A DNA stretch of 64,000 bases, taken from contig CANNOC010000012.1 of the NCBI GenBank assembly GCA_947507155.1, positions 1 through 64,000 of the forward strand, in the 5' to 3' direction. Below, piece after piece: positions 6,899-16,528 of the stretch; within the stretch, counting starts at the first letter, position 1; each line of letters begins with the position of its first letter. The DNA is from an uncultured Collinsella sp. (lineage in GTDB: Bacteria > Actinomycetota > Coriobacteriia > Coriobacteriales > Coriobacteriaceae). The notes under the pieces were generated by a model that was not told the DNA's origin, did no database searches, and saw only the letters and a list, made by a program, of their open reading frames with translations. A program made the position numbers and the translations under genes.

Positions 6899-9595
6899 CT
6901 ACGAGAAGTCAGCAACCTGAGCAGTCAGTGCCGCCAGGATCTCCTTGAGCTCAGCTGCACGGTCCCTCTTCTTCTGCACCACGGCAGGCGCGGCCTTAGC
7001 CACAAAGCCCTCATTGGCGAGCGTCTTCTCGCAGCCGGTCAGCTCCTTCTGGGCCGCGGCAATCTCCTTCTCCAGGCGAGCCTTCTCGGCCGAAAGGTCA
7101 ACCTTGCCCTCGAGCACCACAAAGGCCTCGACGCCGCTGTCGACCACGGCAATGCTCGCAGCCGGCTTCTCGACGTCGGTACCCATGACCAGCGAAGCCG
7201 TGTTGGCCAGCGGCTCAATCGTGGAGCGCAGGCTCTCGAGCTTCTCGATGTCCTCGGCACCGGCGCGCACGACCACGTCGAGCTCGGCCTTGGGGCTCAA
7301 GCGATAACGCGAACGCGTGGCGCGGGCGGCAGACACGACGGTACGGCACAGCTCAAACGCGCGCTCGGCGTCCTCGTCAACATACTTGGCGTAGTCGGCG
7401 GGCTCGGGCCACTTGGCGATCATGAGCGCCTCGGCGCGGTTCACGTTGCCCTCGGCGTCCAGGTCGAGCACGCTCGCCGGCATGTTGTCCCAGATCTCCT
7501 CGGTGACAAACGGCATAAGCGGGTGCATCAGGCGAATAGAGGTATCGAGCACAAAGATCAGGTTGCGCTGCGCCTGCAGACGGCCCTCGCCCTTCAGGCG
7601 GGCCTTGGTGACCTCGACGTACCAGTCGCAGACCTCGTTCCAGAAGAACTGCTGCACGCCGCGGGCCATATCGCCAAAGGTGTAGTTCTCAATACCCTCG
7701 GTGACCATCTTCACGGCCTTGGCCAGGCGGCTGAACATCCAGGCGTCGGCCGGCGTCTCCACGACGGGCTCGCCGGGCGTGTAGCCCTCCATGTTCATAA
7801 GCAGGAAGCGGCTGGCGTTCCAGATCTTGGTCACAAACGACTTGGCCTGCTCGGTGCGCGGGCTGTCGATGAGCTTCTTGGTCTTCTTGTCGATGTTCGC
7901 GTCGAACTTGACGTCCTGATTGTTGGTGCACAGCGTGAGCAGGTTGAAGCGCATGGCATCGGCACCGTACATGCCGATGAGGTCCATGGGGTCAACGCCG
8001 TTGCCCTTGGACTTGGACATGCGGCTGCCGTCCTTGGCAAGAATCGTCGGGTAGATGACGACGTCCTTAAACGGCACCTCGTCCAGGAAGTACAGCGAGC
8101 TCATGACCATGCGGGCGACCCACAGCGCGATAATGTCGCGAGCGGTGACAAGCGCCGTCGTAGGGTGATGGCCCTCGAGCAGCTCCGGCTTTTGCGGCCA
8201 GCCCTGCGTGGCAAAGGTCCACAGCTGCGAGCTGAACCAGGTGTCCAGCACGTTTTCGTCCTGGTGCACGTGGTGGCCGCCGCACTTGGGGCACACGTCG
8301 GTGTCCTCGGTAAGGGCGTCCTCCCAGCCGCAGTCCTCGCAGTAGAACACGGGGATGCGGTGGCCCCACCACAGCTGGCGGCTGATGCACCAGTCCTTGA
8401 GGTTTTCCATCCAGGTGGTATAGGTCTGCGTCCAGCGCGCGGGGTGGAAGGTGACCTTGCCGGAGTTGACGGCGTCGAGCGCCGGCCCCTTGAGCTTGTC
8501 GACGGCCACGAACCACTGCTCGGACAGCCACGGCTCCAGCGCGGAGTCGCAACGGTAGCAGTGCATGACGGAGTGGTCGAGCTCCTCGACGTGATCGAGC
8601 AGGTCGTGCTCCTCGAACCACTTGATGACGGCCTCGCGGCACTCGTCGCGGTTCATGCCGGTGAACTCGCCGTAACCCTCGACGACCACCGCGTGTTCGT
8701 CGAAGATGTTGATCTGCGGCAGATCGTGGGCCTGACCCATGGCGTAATCGTTGGGGTCGTGGGCCGGGGTGACCTTGACAAAGCCGGAGCCAAAGTTGGC
8801 GTCGACATGCCAATCCTCAAAGATGGGGATCTCGCGGTCGACGATGGGGAGCTTGACGGTCTTACCCACAAAGGCGGCCTTCTCGGGGTCCTTCGGGGAG
8901 ACGGCGACGCCCGTGTCGCCGAGCATGGTCTCGGGGCGCGTGGTGGCGACGACGATGTAGTCCTGGCCGTTGACCGGCTCGGTCAGCGGGTAGCGAAGGT
9001 GCCACAGATGGCCCTTCTCGTCCTTGTACTCAGCCTCGTCGTCCGAGATGGCGGTAGTGCAGTTGGGGCACCAGTTGACGATGCGCTTGCCGCGATAGAT
9101 CAGACCGTCGTGGTACCAGTCGCAAAACACCTTGCGCACGGCCTGGGCGTAGTCCTCGTCCATGGTGAAGCGCTCGTTGTCGAAGTCGACGGAGCAGCCC
9201 ATGCGCTTGATCTGCTCGACGATGATGCCGCCGTACTCGTGGGTCCAATCCCAGCAGGCGTCGACAAACTTGTCGCGACCGATCTCCAGGCGGCTGATGC
9301 CCTCGCTCTTGAGCTTCTTGTCGACCTTGGTCTGCGTGGCGATACCGGCGTGGTCGGTACCGAGCACCCAGCGCGTGGACTTACCGCGCATGCGGGCCAT
9401 ACGGATGATGGCGTCCTGGATGGAGTCGTCGGTGGCGTGACCCATATGGAGCTTGCCGGTCACGTTGGGAGGCGGAATGGTGACGGTGCAGTCGCCCACG
9501 CCCTCACGGCGCTTGTAGTAGCCGCCGTCGAGCCACTTCTGCAGGATCGCCGGCTCATTGGTCGACGGATCGTAGTTCTTGGGCATCTCTTCCAT
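6899..9595 (-). CDS. valS: Valyl-tRNA synthetase
   Basis: 898 residues, usual length for the family. Charges tRNA-Val in the cytoplasm and edits mischarged threonine. Class I signatures are present: HMGH at residues 50-53 (in NVTGKLHMGHA) and MSKSKGN in the DGSRMSKSKGNGVDP segment. The connecting editing domain has zinc-like CxxC pairs (WCPNC; CEDCG with CPKCGG). The C-terminal 70 residues form the coiled-coil arm typical of ValRS. Start ATG 9595 behind GGGAGAG. The leader carries a 26-bp near-perfect hairpin (9616-9731), and a related hairpin follows the stop. Confidence 0.97.
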   Translation of the reverse strand: MEEMPKNYDPSTNEPAILQKWLDGGYYKRREGVGDCTVTIPPPNVTGKLHMGHATDDSIQDAIIRMARMRGKSTRWVLGTDHAGIATQTKVDKKLKSEGISRLEIGRDKFVDACWDWTHEYGGIIVEQIKRMGCSVDFDNERFTMDEDYAQAVRKVFCDWYHDGLIYRGKRIVNWCPNCTTAISDDEAEYKDEKGHLWHLRYPLTEPVNGQDYIVVATTRPETMLGDTGVAVSPKDPEKAAFVGKTVKLPIVDREIPIFEDWHVDANFGSGFVKVTPAHDPNDYAMGQAHDLPQINIFDEHAVVVEGYGEFTGMNRDECREAVIKWFEEHDLLDHVEELDHSVMHCYRCDSALEPWLSEQWFVAVDKLKGPALDAVNSGKVTFHPARWTQTYTTWMENLKDWCISRQLWWGHRIPVFYCEDCGWEDALTEDTDVCPKCGGHHVHQDENVLDTWFSSQLWTFATQGWPQKPELLEGHHPTTALVTARDIIALWVARMVMSSLYFLDEVPFKDVVIYPTILAKDGSRMSKSKGNGVDPMDLIGMYGADAMRFNLLTLCTNNQDVKFDANIDKKTKKLIDSPRTEQAKSFVTKIWNASRFLLMNMEGYTPGEPVVETPADAWMFSRLAKAVKMVTEGIENYTFGDMARGVQQFFWNEVCDWYVEVTKARLKGEGRLQAQRNLIFVLDTSIRLMHPLMPFVTEEIWDNMPASVLDLDAEGNVNRAEALMIAKWPEPADYAKYVDEDAERAFELCRTVVSAARATRSRYRLSPKAELDVVVRAGAEDIEKLESLRSTIEPLANTASLVMGTDVEKPAASIAVVDSGVEAFVVLEGKVDLSAEKARLEKEIAAAQKELTGCEKTLANEGFVAKAAPAVVQKKRDRAAELKEILAALTAQVADFS

Positions 9596-9615
9596 ATATC
9601 TCTCCCTGTCCCGCC

Positions 9616-9731
9616 GGGGAGGAATGTAGGCCCGATTTTCGCTCGGTCAGGTCCTGGGCTCGCTCGAAGACCACATTAAGTGGTCTTCGGCTCGTGCGGA
9701 ATCTCCGAAAATCGGGCCTACATCCCTCCCC
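9616..9731. repeat. Nested long hairpin, family D, copy 2 (valS leader)
   Basis: The outer arms 9616-9641 and 9706-9731 are reverse complements over 26 bases with a single mismatch. The inner hairpin CGAAGACCAC (9665-9674) pairs with GTGGTCTTCG (9680-9689) around loop ATTAA. Compared with copy 1, a G-C pair of the inner stem is A-T here, a compensated change. The base of the stem lies about 10 bases from the valS ribosome site, so it is within the likely 5' leader. Confidence 0.85.
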
Positions 9732-9824
9732 TTAGGTATCGATTACTTCAGTCTGTAATGACTTCGCTGAGGCTTAAACAAACACACAGAATAGCACAGG
9801 TAGTTGGGGTTATTGCGCATATAT

Positions 9825-9856
9825 AAAATAGCCTCCGACCGCGGGTGGTCGGAGGC
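9825..9856 (-). terminator. Intrinsic terminator of clpX
   Basis: The perfect 10-bp stem GCCTCCGACC / GGTCGGAGGC (9847-9856 with 9831-9840) has a 6-base loop and is followed on the minus strand by TATTTTAT. It lies 27 bases after the clpX stop. Confidence 0.9.
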
Positions 9857-9882
9857 AATTAGCAAACACTTTTTTGGCTGGT

Positions 9883-11292
9883 TTACCCGTAGATGCGTTG
9901 GGGCTGTTCTTCGCCCTTTACGGAGGCTTCGGTCACGATGACCTTGGAAACACCCTCCTCGCTGGGGAGGTCGAACATCGTCTGCTGCAGCACGTCCTCG
10001 CAGATGGAGCGCAGGCCGCGGGCGCCGGTCTTGCGGGCAAGCGCCATACGGGCGATCTCATGCAGGGCGGCGTCCTCAAACTCAAGTTCAACGTCCTCGA
10101 GCTGGAACATCTTGCGGTACTGACGCACCACGGCGTTCTTGGGCTCGGTCAGGATCGACACCAGGTCGTCCTCGTCGAGCGCCTGCGTCTGGGTGACGAC
10201 GGGCGTACGGCCCACGAACTCGGGGATCATGCCAAAGGCGTTGAGGTCCTGCGGGAGCACCTGGCGCAGCAGGTCGTTCTCGTCGACCGAGGTGGGGCCG
10301 GCGATCTCGGAGTTAAAGCCCACGCCCTTGTTGCCCACGCGGTCGGCGATGATCTTGTCCAGACCCACAAAGGCACCACCGCAGATAAACAGAATGTTGG
10401 TCGTGTCGATCTGTAGCAGCTCCTGCTGGGGATGCTTGCGGCCGCCGGTGGGCGGAACGCTTGCCACCGTGCCCTCAAGAATCTTAAGCAGCGCCTGCTG
10501 AACGCCCTCGCCCGAAACATCGCGGGTGATGGAGAGGTTCTCGGCCTTACGAGCGATCTTGTCGATCTCGTCCACGTAGATAATGCCGACCTGCGCGCGC
10601 TCAATATCGCCATCGGCGGCATTGATGAGCTTGAGCAGGATGTTCTCCACGTCCTCGCCCACGTAACCGGCCTCGGTGAGCGCGGTGGCGTCGGCGATGG
10701 CAAACGGCACCTCGAGGATGCGCGCGAGCGTCTGGGCGAGCAGGGTCTTACCGGTGCCGGTGGGACCGAGCAGCAAAATGTTGGACTTGGCGAGCTCCAC
10801 CTCGTCCATATCATCGTCAAGCTGCGAGCCCAAGCCATCGTCAAAGGCCGAAAGCGCGGCGCCGCCCTCGATCACGCGGCGGTAGTGGTTGTACACGGCA
10901 ACCGACATGGCGCGCTTGGCGTCCTCCTGGCCCATGACATAGGCCGAAAGCTCGTCATAGATCTCGTGCGGCGTCGGCACGTGCGTAATGACCTGGCGGG
11001 CGTCGTCCTCGAGCTCAAAGCCCTCGGCCTCGGGATCCACGGCAGGCTGGGACGCAGCCTGGCCGTGATCGTTGAGGAAGCCCGGCAGCTTGCCGTTGCG
11101 GGCAGCGTCCATAAAGTCCGAAGCCAGCGACTCCTCCAGGATCTCGGAGCAGGCGGCGACGCACTCGTCGCAGATAAAGATGTTGGTCGGACCCTTTACG
11201 AGGCGGCGAACCTGCCCCTGCTCTTTTCCGCAGAAGGAGCAGCGGATGGGGTTGCCGTTCTCGTCGAAGTTGTCCTGCATGTTACCGGCCAT
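9883..11292 (-). CDS. clpX: ATP-dependent Clp protease ATP-binding subunit ClpX
   Basis: 469 residues, AAA+ unfoldase that feeds substrates into ClpP. The N-terminal zinc-binding domain shows four cysteines (CSFCGK and CDECVAAC, residues ~19-50). Walker A is [14 protein letters not shown], Walker B is IIYVDEIDK, and the sensor/arginine-finger region follows. It is somewhat longer than E. coli ClpX (424), mainly because of an acidic insert at about residues 65-100 before the AAA+ core. Start ATG 11292, with AAGGA upstream. The gene follows clpP by less than two codons, so the two are co-transcribed. Confidence 0.96.
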   Translation of the reverse strand: MAGNMQDNFDENGNPIRCSFCGKEQGQVRRLVKGPTNIFICDECVAACSEILEESLASDFMDAARNGKLPGFLNDHGQAASQPAVDPEAEGFELEDDARQVITHVPTPHEIYDELSAYVMGQEDAKRAMSVAVYNHYRRVIEGGAALSAFDDGLGSQLDDDMDEVELAKSNILLLGPTGTGKTLLAQTLARILEVPFAIADATALTEAGYVGEDVENILLKLINAADGDIERAQVGIIYVDEIDKIARKAENLSITRDVSGEGVQQALLKILEGTVASVPPTGGRKHPQQELLQIDTTNILFICGGAFVGLDKIIADRVGNKGVGFNSEIAGPTSVDENDLLRQVLPQDLNAFGMIPEFVGRTPVVTQTQALDEDDLVSILTEPKNAVVRQYRKMFQLEDVELEFEDAALHEIARMALARKTGARGLRSICEDVLQQTMFDLPSEEGVSKVIVTEASVKGEEQPQRIYG

Positions 11293-11293
11293 C

Positions 11294-11914
11294 CTAGGCG
11301 TCCTTCGCGGCGAGGTCGCGCGAGGTGACGATACGGTCGATCAGGCCGTAGTCGAGGGCTTCGGCAGCGGTCAGGTAGTTATCGCGCTCGGTATCGGCCT
11401 GGACCTTCTCGATGGGCTGGCCCGAGGCGTCGGACAGGATCTGGTTGAGCTCGCGGCGGGTCTTCTTGATCTCCTCGGCCACGATCTCGATCTCGGTCTG
11501 CTGGCCCTGGGCACCGCCGCTGGGCTGGTGAATCATGACCTTGGAGTGCGGCAGGCAGAAGCGCTTGCCCTTGGCGCCGGCCGAAAGCAGCACGGCGGCC
11601 ATGGACGCGGCCATACCAACGCAGATGGTGGAGACCTGCGGCTTAATAAAGTTCATGGTGTCAAGAATCGCCAGGCCGGAGTAGACCTCGCCGCCGGGCG
11701 AATTGATGTAGAGCGAGATATCCTTCTCGGCATCCTGGCTCTCAAGATGCAGCAGCTGGGCAACGACCAGGTTGGCGCTGACGGAGTTGATCTCCTCGCC
11801 CAAGAAGATGATGCGGTCGTTGAGCAGGCGCGAATAGATATCGTAGCTGCGCTCGCCGCGCGGCGTCTGCTCGATAACGTATGGCACGAGGGCGGAATCG
11901 AACTTAGCGATCAT
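11294..11914 (-). CDS. clpP: ATP-dependent Clp protease proteolytic subunit ClpP
   Basis: 206 residues, serine protease that assembles into a tetradecamer. The catalytic Ser is in GMAAS (S104) and the catalytic His in MIHQP (H129), the same spacing as E. coli S97/H122. I chose ATG 11914 because GGAG lies six bases upstream; ATG codons at 11920 and 11926 are possible alternatives. Second gene of the tig-clpP-clpX set, which degrades misfolded and tagged proteins. Confidence 0.96.
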   Translation of the reverse strand: MIAKFDSALVPYVIEQTPRGERSYDIYSRLLNDRIIFLGEEINSVSANLVVAQLLHLESQDAEKDISLYINSPGGEVYSGLAILDTMNFIKPQVSTICVGMAASMAAVLLSAGAKGKRFCLPHSKVMIHQPSGGAQGQQTEIEIVAEEIKKTRRELNQILSDASGQPIEKVQADTERDNYLTAAEALDYGLIDRIVTSRDLAAKDA

Positions 11915-11960
11915 ACGCATCTCCATTTCTCTCTTGCGGACCAAATTGGTTCTAGATAAA

Positions 11961-12001
11961 CGTACGGTGCCCGCATGCTATGCATTGGCTGGCACCGTAC
12001 G
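11961..12001 (-). terminator. Hairpin between tig and clpP, possible weak terminator
   Basis: CGTACGGTGCC (11961-11971) and GGCACCGTACG (11991-12001) form a perfect 11-bp stem with a 19-base loop. On the minus strand it is followed by TTTATCT, a poor U-run, so it may end part of the tig message or protect the clpP leader. Confidence 0.5.
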
Positions 12002-12077
12002 AAGCAACCGGATAACCGGTGTATAACTTTACCCCATCACGGGCGCACCCATGCGCTCGCGGGCAAGGTGGCGAGAA

Positions 12078-13376
12078 TTACTCGGCGTCCTTGGCGGTCT
12101 CGTCGACCTCGGTCACCTTGGCGTTCTCGACCAGGTGGTCGACGGCCTTGGAGCGACGGATGGACTCGCGGACGGCAGGCATGCGGCCATCGGCGATGAA
12201 CTCGGCCTTGGAAGCCTCGACGTCCTTGACGCCGGCCTTCTCGAACTCGGCGTTGATGTCGTCCTCGGTGACCTCGATCTTGAGCTCGCGGGCGAGGGCG
12301 TCGAGAGCCAGGGACTCACGCGCAACGTCGTTGGCCTGCTTGTGCAAGTCGCCGATGAACTGCTCCATGGTCAGGCCGGAAGCGGGCAGCCAGGTGTCCA
12401 GCGTCATGCCGCGGGCAGCGAGGTTGGACAGGAAGTTCTGGCCAAGCTCCTCAAAGACGGACTGCTCGTAGTCGGCGTCCATCTCGTCGAGCTGCAGGCG
12501 CTCGGCGAGAGCGGAGACGCAACGGTTCTCCTTCTCGGCCGGGAGGCGGGAAGCCTTGTCCTGTTCGATCTCGATCTTGATGGCGTCGCGCATGGCGTCG
12601 ATGCTGTCGAAGCCAAAGTCGGACTTGACGAGCTCGTCGGTGAGCTCGGGGGTGTTGCGGACCTTGATGCCCTTGACGGTGACCTCGACGGTGTGGGTCT
12701 CGGCCTCCTCGCCCTCCTCGACCTCGTCGGTCCAGGTGACGGTCTTGACGTCGTCAACGTTGGCGCCGATCAGGGCCTCGTTGAACTCCTTGGGGTTGCT
12801 GTCGCTACCGGCGATGAGCATGCGGCCCTCGGCGGCGAAGTTGTCGGCGTTCTCGACGGCCTTGAGGTCGACGGTGACGTAGTCCTCGGCCTCGACGGCG
12901 CGACCCTCGACGTCCTCGAAGGTGGCGCGGTAGTTGAGGAGCATCTCGACCTGGTTGTTGATCTCGGACTCGGTGACCTCCGCAGGGGGCATCTCGATCT
13001 CGACGGCGTCGAAGGAGGAGAGCTCAGCGGCGGGACGCAGGGAGAACTCGACGGTGTAGGTGTAGTCCTCGTGATCCTTGGCGAGGTCGAGCTCCTTGTA
13101 GTCACCGTTCTTGGTAGGGACGATGTCCAGCTCGTTGAGGACGGCGGGCTCGTTGGCGGCGATCAGGTCGTTGGTGGCCTGAGCGAGGGTAGCCTCGGCG
13201 CCAAGAGCGGAGTCGATGACCGGACGGGGGGCCTTACCGGCGCGGAAGCCCGGGAAGCGGTACTTCTTGGCGGTGTCCTTGTAGGCCTTTTTGATCGCGG
13301 CGTCGACGTCGGCGGCCGGGATGGTGACCGTAGCGGTGAGCCTGGCGTCCTTGACGTCAGAAGCGGTGATGTTCAA
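12078..13376 (-). CDS. tig: Trigger factor
   Basis: Ribosome-associated chaperone and peptidyl-prolyl isomerase. The N-terminal ribosome-binding signature GFRAGKAPRPVI is present at about residues 40-50, followed by the FKBP-like domain and a helical C-terminal domain. I chose TTG at 13374-13376: AGGAGG (13383-13388) lies six bases upstream, and the product is then 432 residues, the same length as the E. coli protein. Starting at ATG 13391 would place the ribosome site inside the gene. First gene of a tig-clpP-clpX cluster, as in many bacteria. Confidence 0.94.
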   Translation of the reverse strand: MNITASDVKDARLTATVTIPAADVDAAIKKAYKDTAKKYRFPGFRAGKAPRPVIDSALGAEATLAQATNDLIAANEPAVLNELDIVPTKNGDYKELDLAKDHEDYTYTVEFSLRPAAELSSFDAVEIEMPPAEVTESEINNQVEMLLNYRATFEDVEGRAVEAEDYVTVDLKAVENADNFAAEGRMLIAGSDSNPKEFNEALIGANVDDVKTVTWTDEVEEGEEAETHTVEVTVKGIKVRNTPELTDELVKSDFGFDSIDAMRDAIKIEIEQDKASRLPAEKENRCVSALAERLQLDEMDADYEQSVFEELGQNFLSNLAARGMTLDTWLPASGLTMEQFIGDLHKQANDVARESLALDALARELKIEVTEDDINAEFEKAGVKDVEASKAEFIADGRMPAVRESIRRSKAVDHLVENAKVTEVDETAKDAE

Positions 13377-13466
13377 CACGTTCCTCCTCATACTGCCCAG
13401 CTTATCTGAGGTGCTGGTACCTTTATGCAACAAGCGTCGCGAGGGCATAAGCCGACGCGGGTGCGT

Positions 13467-13550
13467 TGGTGCGGGCGAAAGGACTCGAACCTTCACGGGA
13501 ATCCCACCAGAACCTAAATCTGGCGCGTCTACCAATTCCGCCACGCCCGC
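13467..13550 (-). tRNA. tRNA-Leu (anticodon UAG)
   Basis: The cloverleaf reads on the minus strand from GCGGGCG (13550) to CGCCCGC-A-CCA (13467). The anticodon stem CCAGA/TCTGG encloses TTTAGGT, giving UAG. It has a long variable arm (class II), TTCGAGTCC in the T-loop, and encoded CCA. It lies about 90 bases upstream of tig on the same strand. Confidence 0.96.
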
Positions 13551-13634
13551 ATGAGCGCACAGACTAGGAATGATAGCAGATACGAACGACAAGCGCACGC
13601 ACACCTTTTACAGGCTCACGAGCTCACCACGAGT

Positions 13635-13672
13635 GCAATTGGCGGGGCGAGTTGCCCCGCCCCGCCAATTGC
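13635..13672. repeat. GC-rich perfect palindrome after the molybdenum hydroxylase
   Basis: GCAATTGGCGGGGC (13635-13648) and GCCCCGCCAATTGC (13659-13672) are exact reverse complements around a 10-base loop. It lies 19 bases past the stop of the hydroxylase gene and upstream of tRNA-Leu. No U-run follows, so it would be a U-less terminator or an mRNA-protecting hairpin. A possible -10 (TATCAT, minus strand) for tRNA-Leu lies at 13570-13575. Confidence 0.65.
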
Positions 13673-13690
13673 GACTTGTTCGCTGACCCG

Positions 13691-16528
13691 CTACTCCCCC
13701 AGCAGGGCCTTCTCGGGCGTGATGGGCAGCGAGCGGACCTGATGTCCGGTGGCGTGTGCCACGGCCGAGGCCACGGCGGCGAGCGGCGTGTTGATGACGA
13801 CCTCGCCGATCGACTTGGCGCCAAACGGGCCCGTCGGCTCGTAGCTCGGCTCAAAGGCCACGCGAATGCTGCCGATATCCAGGCGCGTGGGCAGCTTGTA
13901 GCTCATAAAGTTGCCGGTGCGCAGGCGGCCGCGGTCGTCGTGCTCGACAATCTCGTAGAGCGCGTGGCCAATGCCCTGGGCAATGCCGCCCTCGGCCTGA
14001 ACGCGCGCGAGCGCCTCGTTGATCACGGTGCCGCAGTCGACGGCCGCCGCATAGTCCACCACAGTCACCTTGCCGGTGGCCTTGTCGACCTCGACCTCGG
14101 CAATGCCGGCCATAAACGGCGGAGGCGAAACGGGCAGGCAGGCAGAGGCATGCGAGGTGAGCGCGTCGCCGCCCGCGATGTTCTTGACGCACAGGTTGGC
14201 AAAGTCGCGCAGCGTGAGGTAGCGATTCTGCTCGCGCGCGGCACGCTCGTCGGACAGACGCACGTACTGGCCATCGAAGACCACATCGGCGGCGTCCACG
14301 TCCCACATCTGGGCTGCCTTGGCGCAAATCTTCTCGCGCAGCTCGGTCGCGGCGTTCTTGGCCGCCAGGCCCGTCACGTACGTGCCCGAGCTCGCGTACG
14401 AGCCGGCATCGAACGGCGACACATCGGTGTCCACGCCGCGCACCACGATAAGCGAGCTCTCAACGCCCAGCTCCTCGGCGGCAATCTGCGCCAGGATCGT
14501 ATCGACGCCCATGCCGTTATCGGTGGCGCCGGTGCCGATGGTAATGAATCCATCCTCTTCCAGGCGCATGTCGATGCCGGCGATATCCACGTTGGAAATG
14601 CCCGATCCCTGCATGGTGAGCGCGCAGCCCAGAGCACGCACGCGGTCGCCCAGGTCCACGGCCAGAGGCTTGTCGCGCCAGCCGATCATGTCCATCGCGC
14701 GAAGCAGGCAGCGGTCGAGCGCGCAGGCGTTGAGTTTCTCGTTGTAGTACTGCGACTGCGGCATGATCTCGCCCTCGCGCACGATGTTCTTAAGGCGCAG
14801 GTCGGCGGGATCCATGTGCAGCATGTCGGCGAGCTCGTTGACGGCGCTCTCCACGGCAAACTGGCCCTGGGTGGCACCGTAGCCGCGATACGCGCCGCCG
14901 CGGTTGGTGTTGGTGTAGACGGCGTCCCAGCTAAAGCGGCTCGCCTTCACATGGTTGTAGATGGGCAGGCTCTTGTGGCCCGAAAGACCGATCGTCGTGG
15001 TGGCATGCTCGCCATACGCACCGGCGTTGGACAGCGTATGCAGGTCGATGGCCGTGATGGTGCCGTCGTTCATGGCGCCTAGCTTAACGGTCATCTGCAT
15101 CTGATGGCGCGAATTGCCCGCAGTGATGGTCTCCTCGCGGGTGTAGCAGCAGTAGCTCGGACGGCCGGTCTGCTGGGTGACGAACGCCACGAAGATCTCG
15201 CAGCAACCCGTCTGCTTGGAGCCAAAGCCGCCGCCGATGCGCGGCTTAATGACTTGCACCTGCGACTGCGGGATGTCAAGCGACTGCGCGACCATGCGGC
15301 GCACGTGGAAGGGCACCTGCGTCGAGGTGGTCACCGAGATGCGCCCGAACGCGTCGGTCGTCGCGAAGGCGCGGAAGGTCTCCATGGGCGCGGTCTGCGT
15401 GGCCTGGCTGGTGTAGGTGCGGGTGAAGACGATGTCACTCTGGGCGAAGACCTCGTCCAAGTCGCCAAAATCGCTGGTACCGCTGCAAACCAGGTTGCGC
15501 GAAACATCGCCGCCCTGCGGGAACATAAAGGTCACGTCGCCCTCGGGGTGGACCACGATGTCGTTATCGAGTGCCTGGGTAAAGTCGAGCAGCGGCTCGA
15601 GCACCTCGTAGTCGACCTTGATGAGCTTGAGCGCCTTGTCGGCGGCCTCCTCGGTCTCGGCGGCAACGATCGCCACCTCCTCGTTTTGGTAACGGACGAG
15701 GTTCTCGAGAATCAGGCGGTCGTAAGGACTCGGCTGCGGATAGCTCTGACCGGCAATGGTAAAGCGACGCTGGGGCACGTCCTCGTAGGTGTAGACGCCC
15801 ACCACGCCGGGCACCTTCAGGGCGCGCGACGTATCGATGGAGCGGATCTTGGCGCGGGCATACGGGCTGCGTTTGAGCTTGACGATGAGCGCGCCGGCGG
15901 GCACCAGGTCGCCCGTGTAGACGGGACGGCCCTCGAGCAGGGCCTTCGAGTCCTTCTTGGGCTGCTTGTGAGTGATCTGCTTGTAGGAGACACCGTCGCA
16001 GCTGGTGTCGTTGACCGGCAGCTCGGGCATCTCAAAGCCCACCTGCACGCCTGACTCGTTGAGAAAGCGCACGATGGCACGCAGCTGGCTCTCGTAGCCG
16101 CTGCAGCGGCAGAGGTTGCCAGCGAGCTGACGCGAGAGCTCCTCGCGCGTGACGACGAGGCTCGGGTCCTCCTTGGCGGCGCGGGCGAGCGCCAGCACGT
16201 TCATGATGAGGCCGGGGGCGCAAAAACCGCACTGCTCGGCACCTTCGGCAGCCATCGCCCGGGCGAGCGCCTCGGACTCGGCCTTGAGGCCCTCGAGCGT
16301 GGTGATGGATCGACCCTCAACACGGGCGGCGGGAACCGAGCAGCTCAGCACCGGGTCGCCATCGAGCCACACCGTGCACAGGCCGCAGTTGGTGGTTTCG
16401 CAGGCGCAGCGCACCGATGCGCAACCCTGCTCGCGCAGCAGCGCAAAGAGCATGGTATCGGGGGCAATCTGAACCTTGACCTTGCGGCCGTTGAGCGTAA
16501 AGGAAAGATCGATGAGTTTGGCAGCCAT
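13691..16528 (-). CDS. Xanthine-dehydrogenase-type molybdenum hydroxylase: fused [2Fe-2S] and Mo-cofactor subunits
   Basis: 945 residues. Residues 1-80 are a plant-type [2Fe-2S] domain (C43-x4-C48-x2-C51, C63). The second Fe-S domain follows with CGFCAPG and CRCSGY. From about residue 190 to the end come the two molybdopterin-binding domains, with GGGFGSKQ, AYRGYGATQG and a C-terminal GEVVINTP containing the active-site Glu of the family. It hydroxylates purines or related N-heterocycles in the cytoplasm; the exact substrate is not readable. The start codon overlaps the stop of the FAD-subunit gene upstream. The Mo cofactor here is probably the CMP form, and mobA-like, moeA and mogA genes lie in the same window. 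Confidence 0.88.
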   Translation of the reverse strand: MAAKLIDLSFTLNGRKVKVQIAPDTMLFALLREQGCASVRCACETTNCGLCTVWLDGDPVLSCSVPAARVEGRSITTLEGLKAESEALARAMAAEGAEQCGFCAPGLIMNVLALARAAKEDPSLVVTREELSRQLAGNLCRCSGYESQLRAIVRFLNESGVQVGFEMPELPVNDTSCDGVSYKQITHKQPKKDSKALLEGRPVYTGDLVPAGALIVKLKRSPYARAKIRSIDTSRALKVPGVVGVYTYEDVPQRRFTIAGQSYPQPSPYDRLILENLVRYQNEEVAIVAAETEEAADKALKLIKVDYEVLEPLLDFTQALDNDIVVHPEGDVTFMFPQGGDVSRNLVCSGTSDFGDLDEVFAQSDIVFTRTYTSQATQTAPMETFRAFATTDAFGRISVTTSTQVPFHVRRMVAQSLDIPQSQVQVIKPRIGGGFGSKQTGCCEIFVAFVTQQTGRPSYCCYTREETITAGNSRHQMQMTVKLGAMNDGTITAIDLHTLSNAGAYGEHATTTIGLSGHKSLPIYNHVKASRFSWDAVYTNTNRGGAYRGYGATQGQFAVESAVNELADMLHMDPADLRLKNIVREGEIMPQSQYYNEKLNACALDRCLLRAMDMIGWRDKPLAVDLGDRVRALGCALTMQGSGISNVDIAGIDMRLEEDGFITIGTGATDNGMGVDTILAQIAAEELGVESSLIVVRGVDTDVSPFDAGSYASSGTYVTGLAAKNAATELREKICAKAAQMWDVDAADVVFDGQYVRLSDERAAREQNRYLTLRDFANLCVKNIAGGDALTSHASACLPVSPPPFMAGIAEVEVDKATGKVTVVDYAAAVDCGTVINEALARVQAEGGIAQGIGHALYEIVEHDDRGRLRTGNFMSYKLPTRLDIGSIRVAFEPSYEPTGPFGAKSIGEVVINTPLAAVASAVAHATGHQVRSLPITPEKALLGE

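Noticed and set aside
6770..9679. A 969-codon plus-strand frame opposite valS
   Set aside because: It mirrors valS codons and runs through both long hairpins; low-complexity Leu/Gly/His content, no family resemblance.
9596..9882. A T-box leader for valS
   Set aside because: No T-box sequence (AGGGTGGNACCGCG-like) or specifier loop was found; the leader is instead the nested hairpin.
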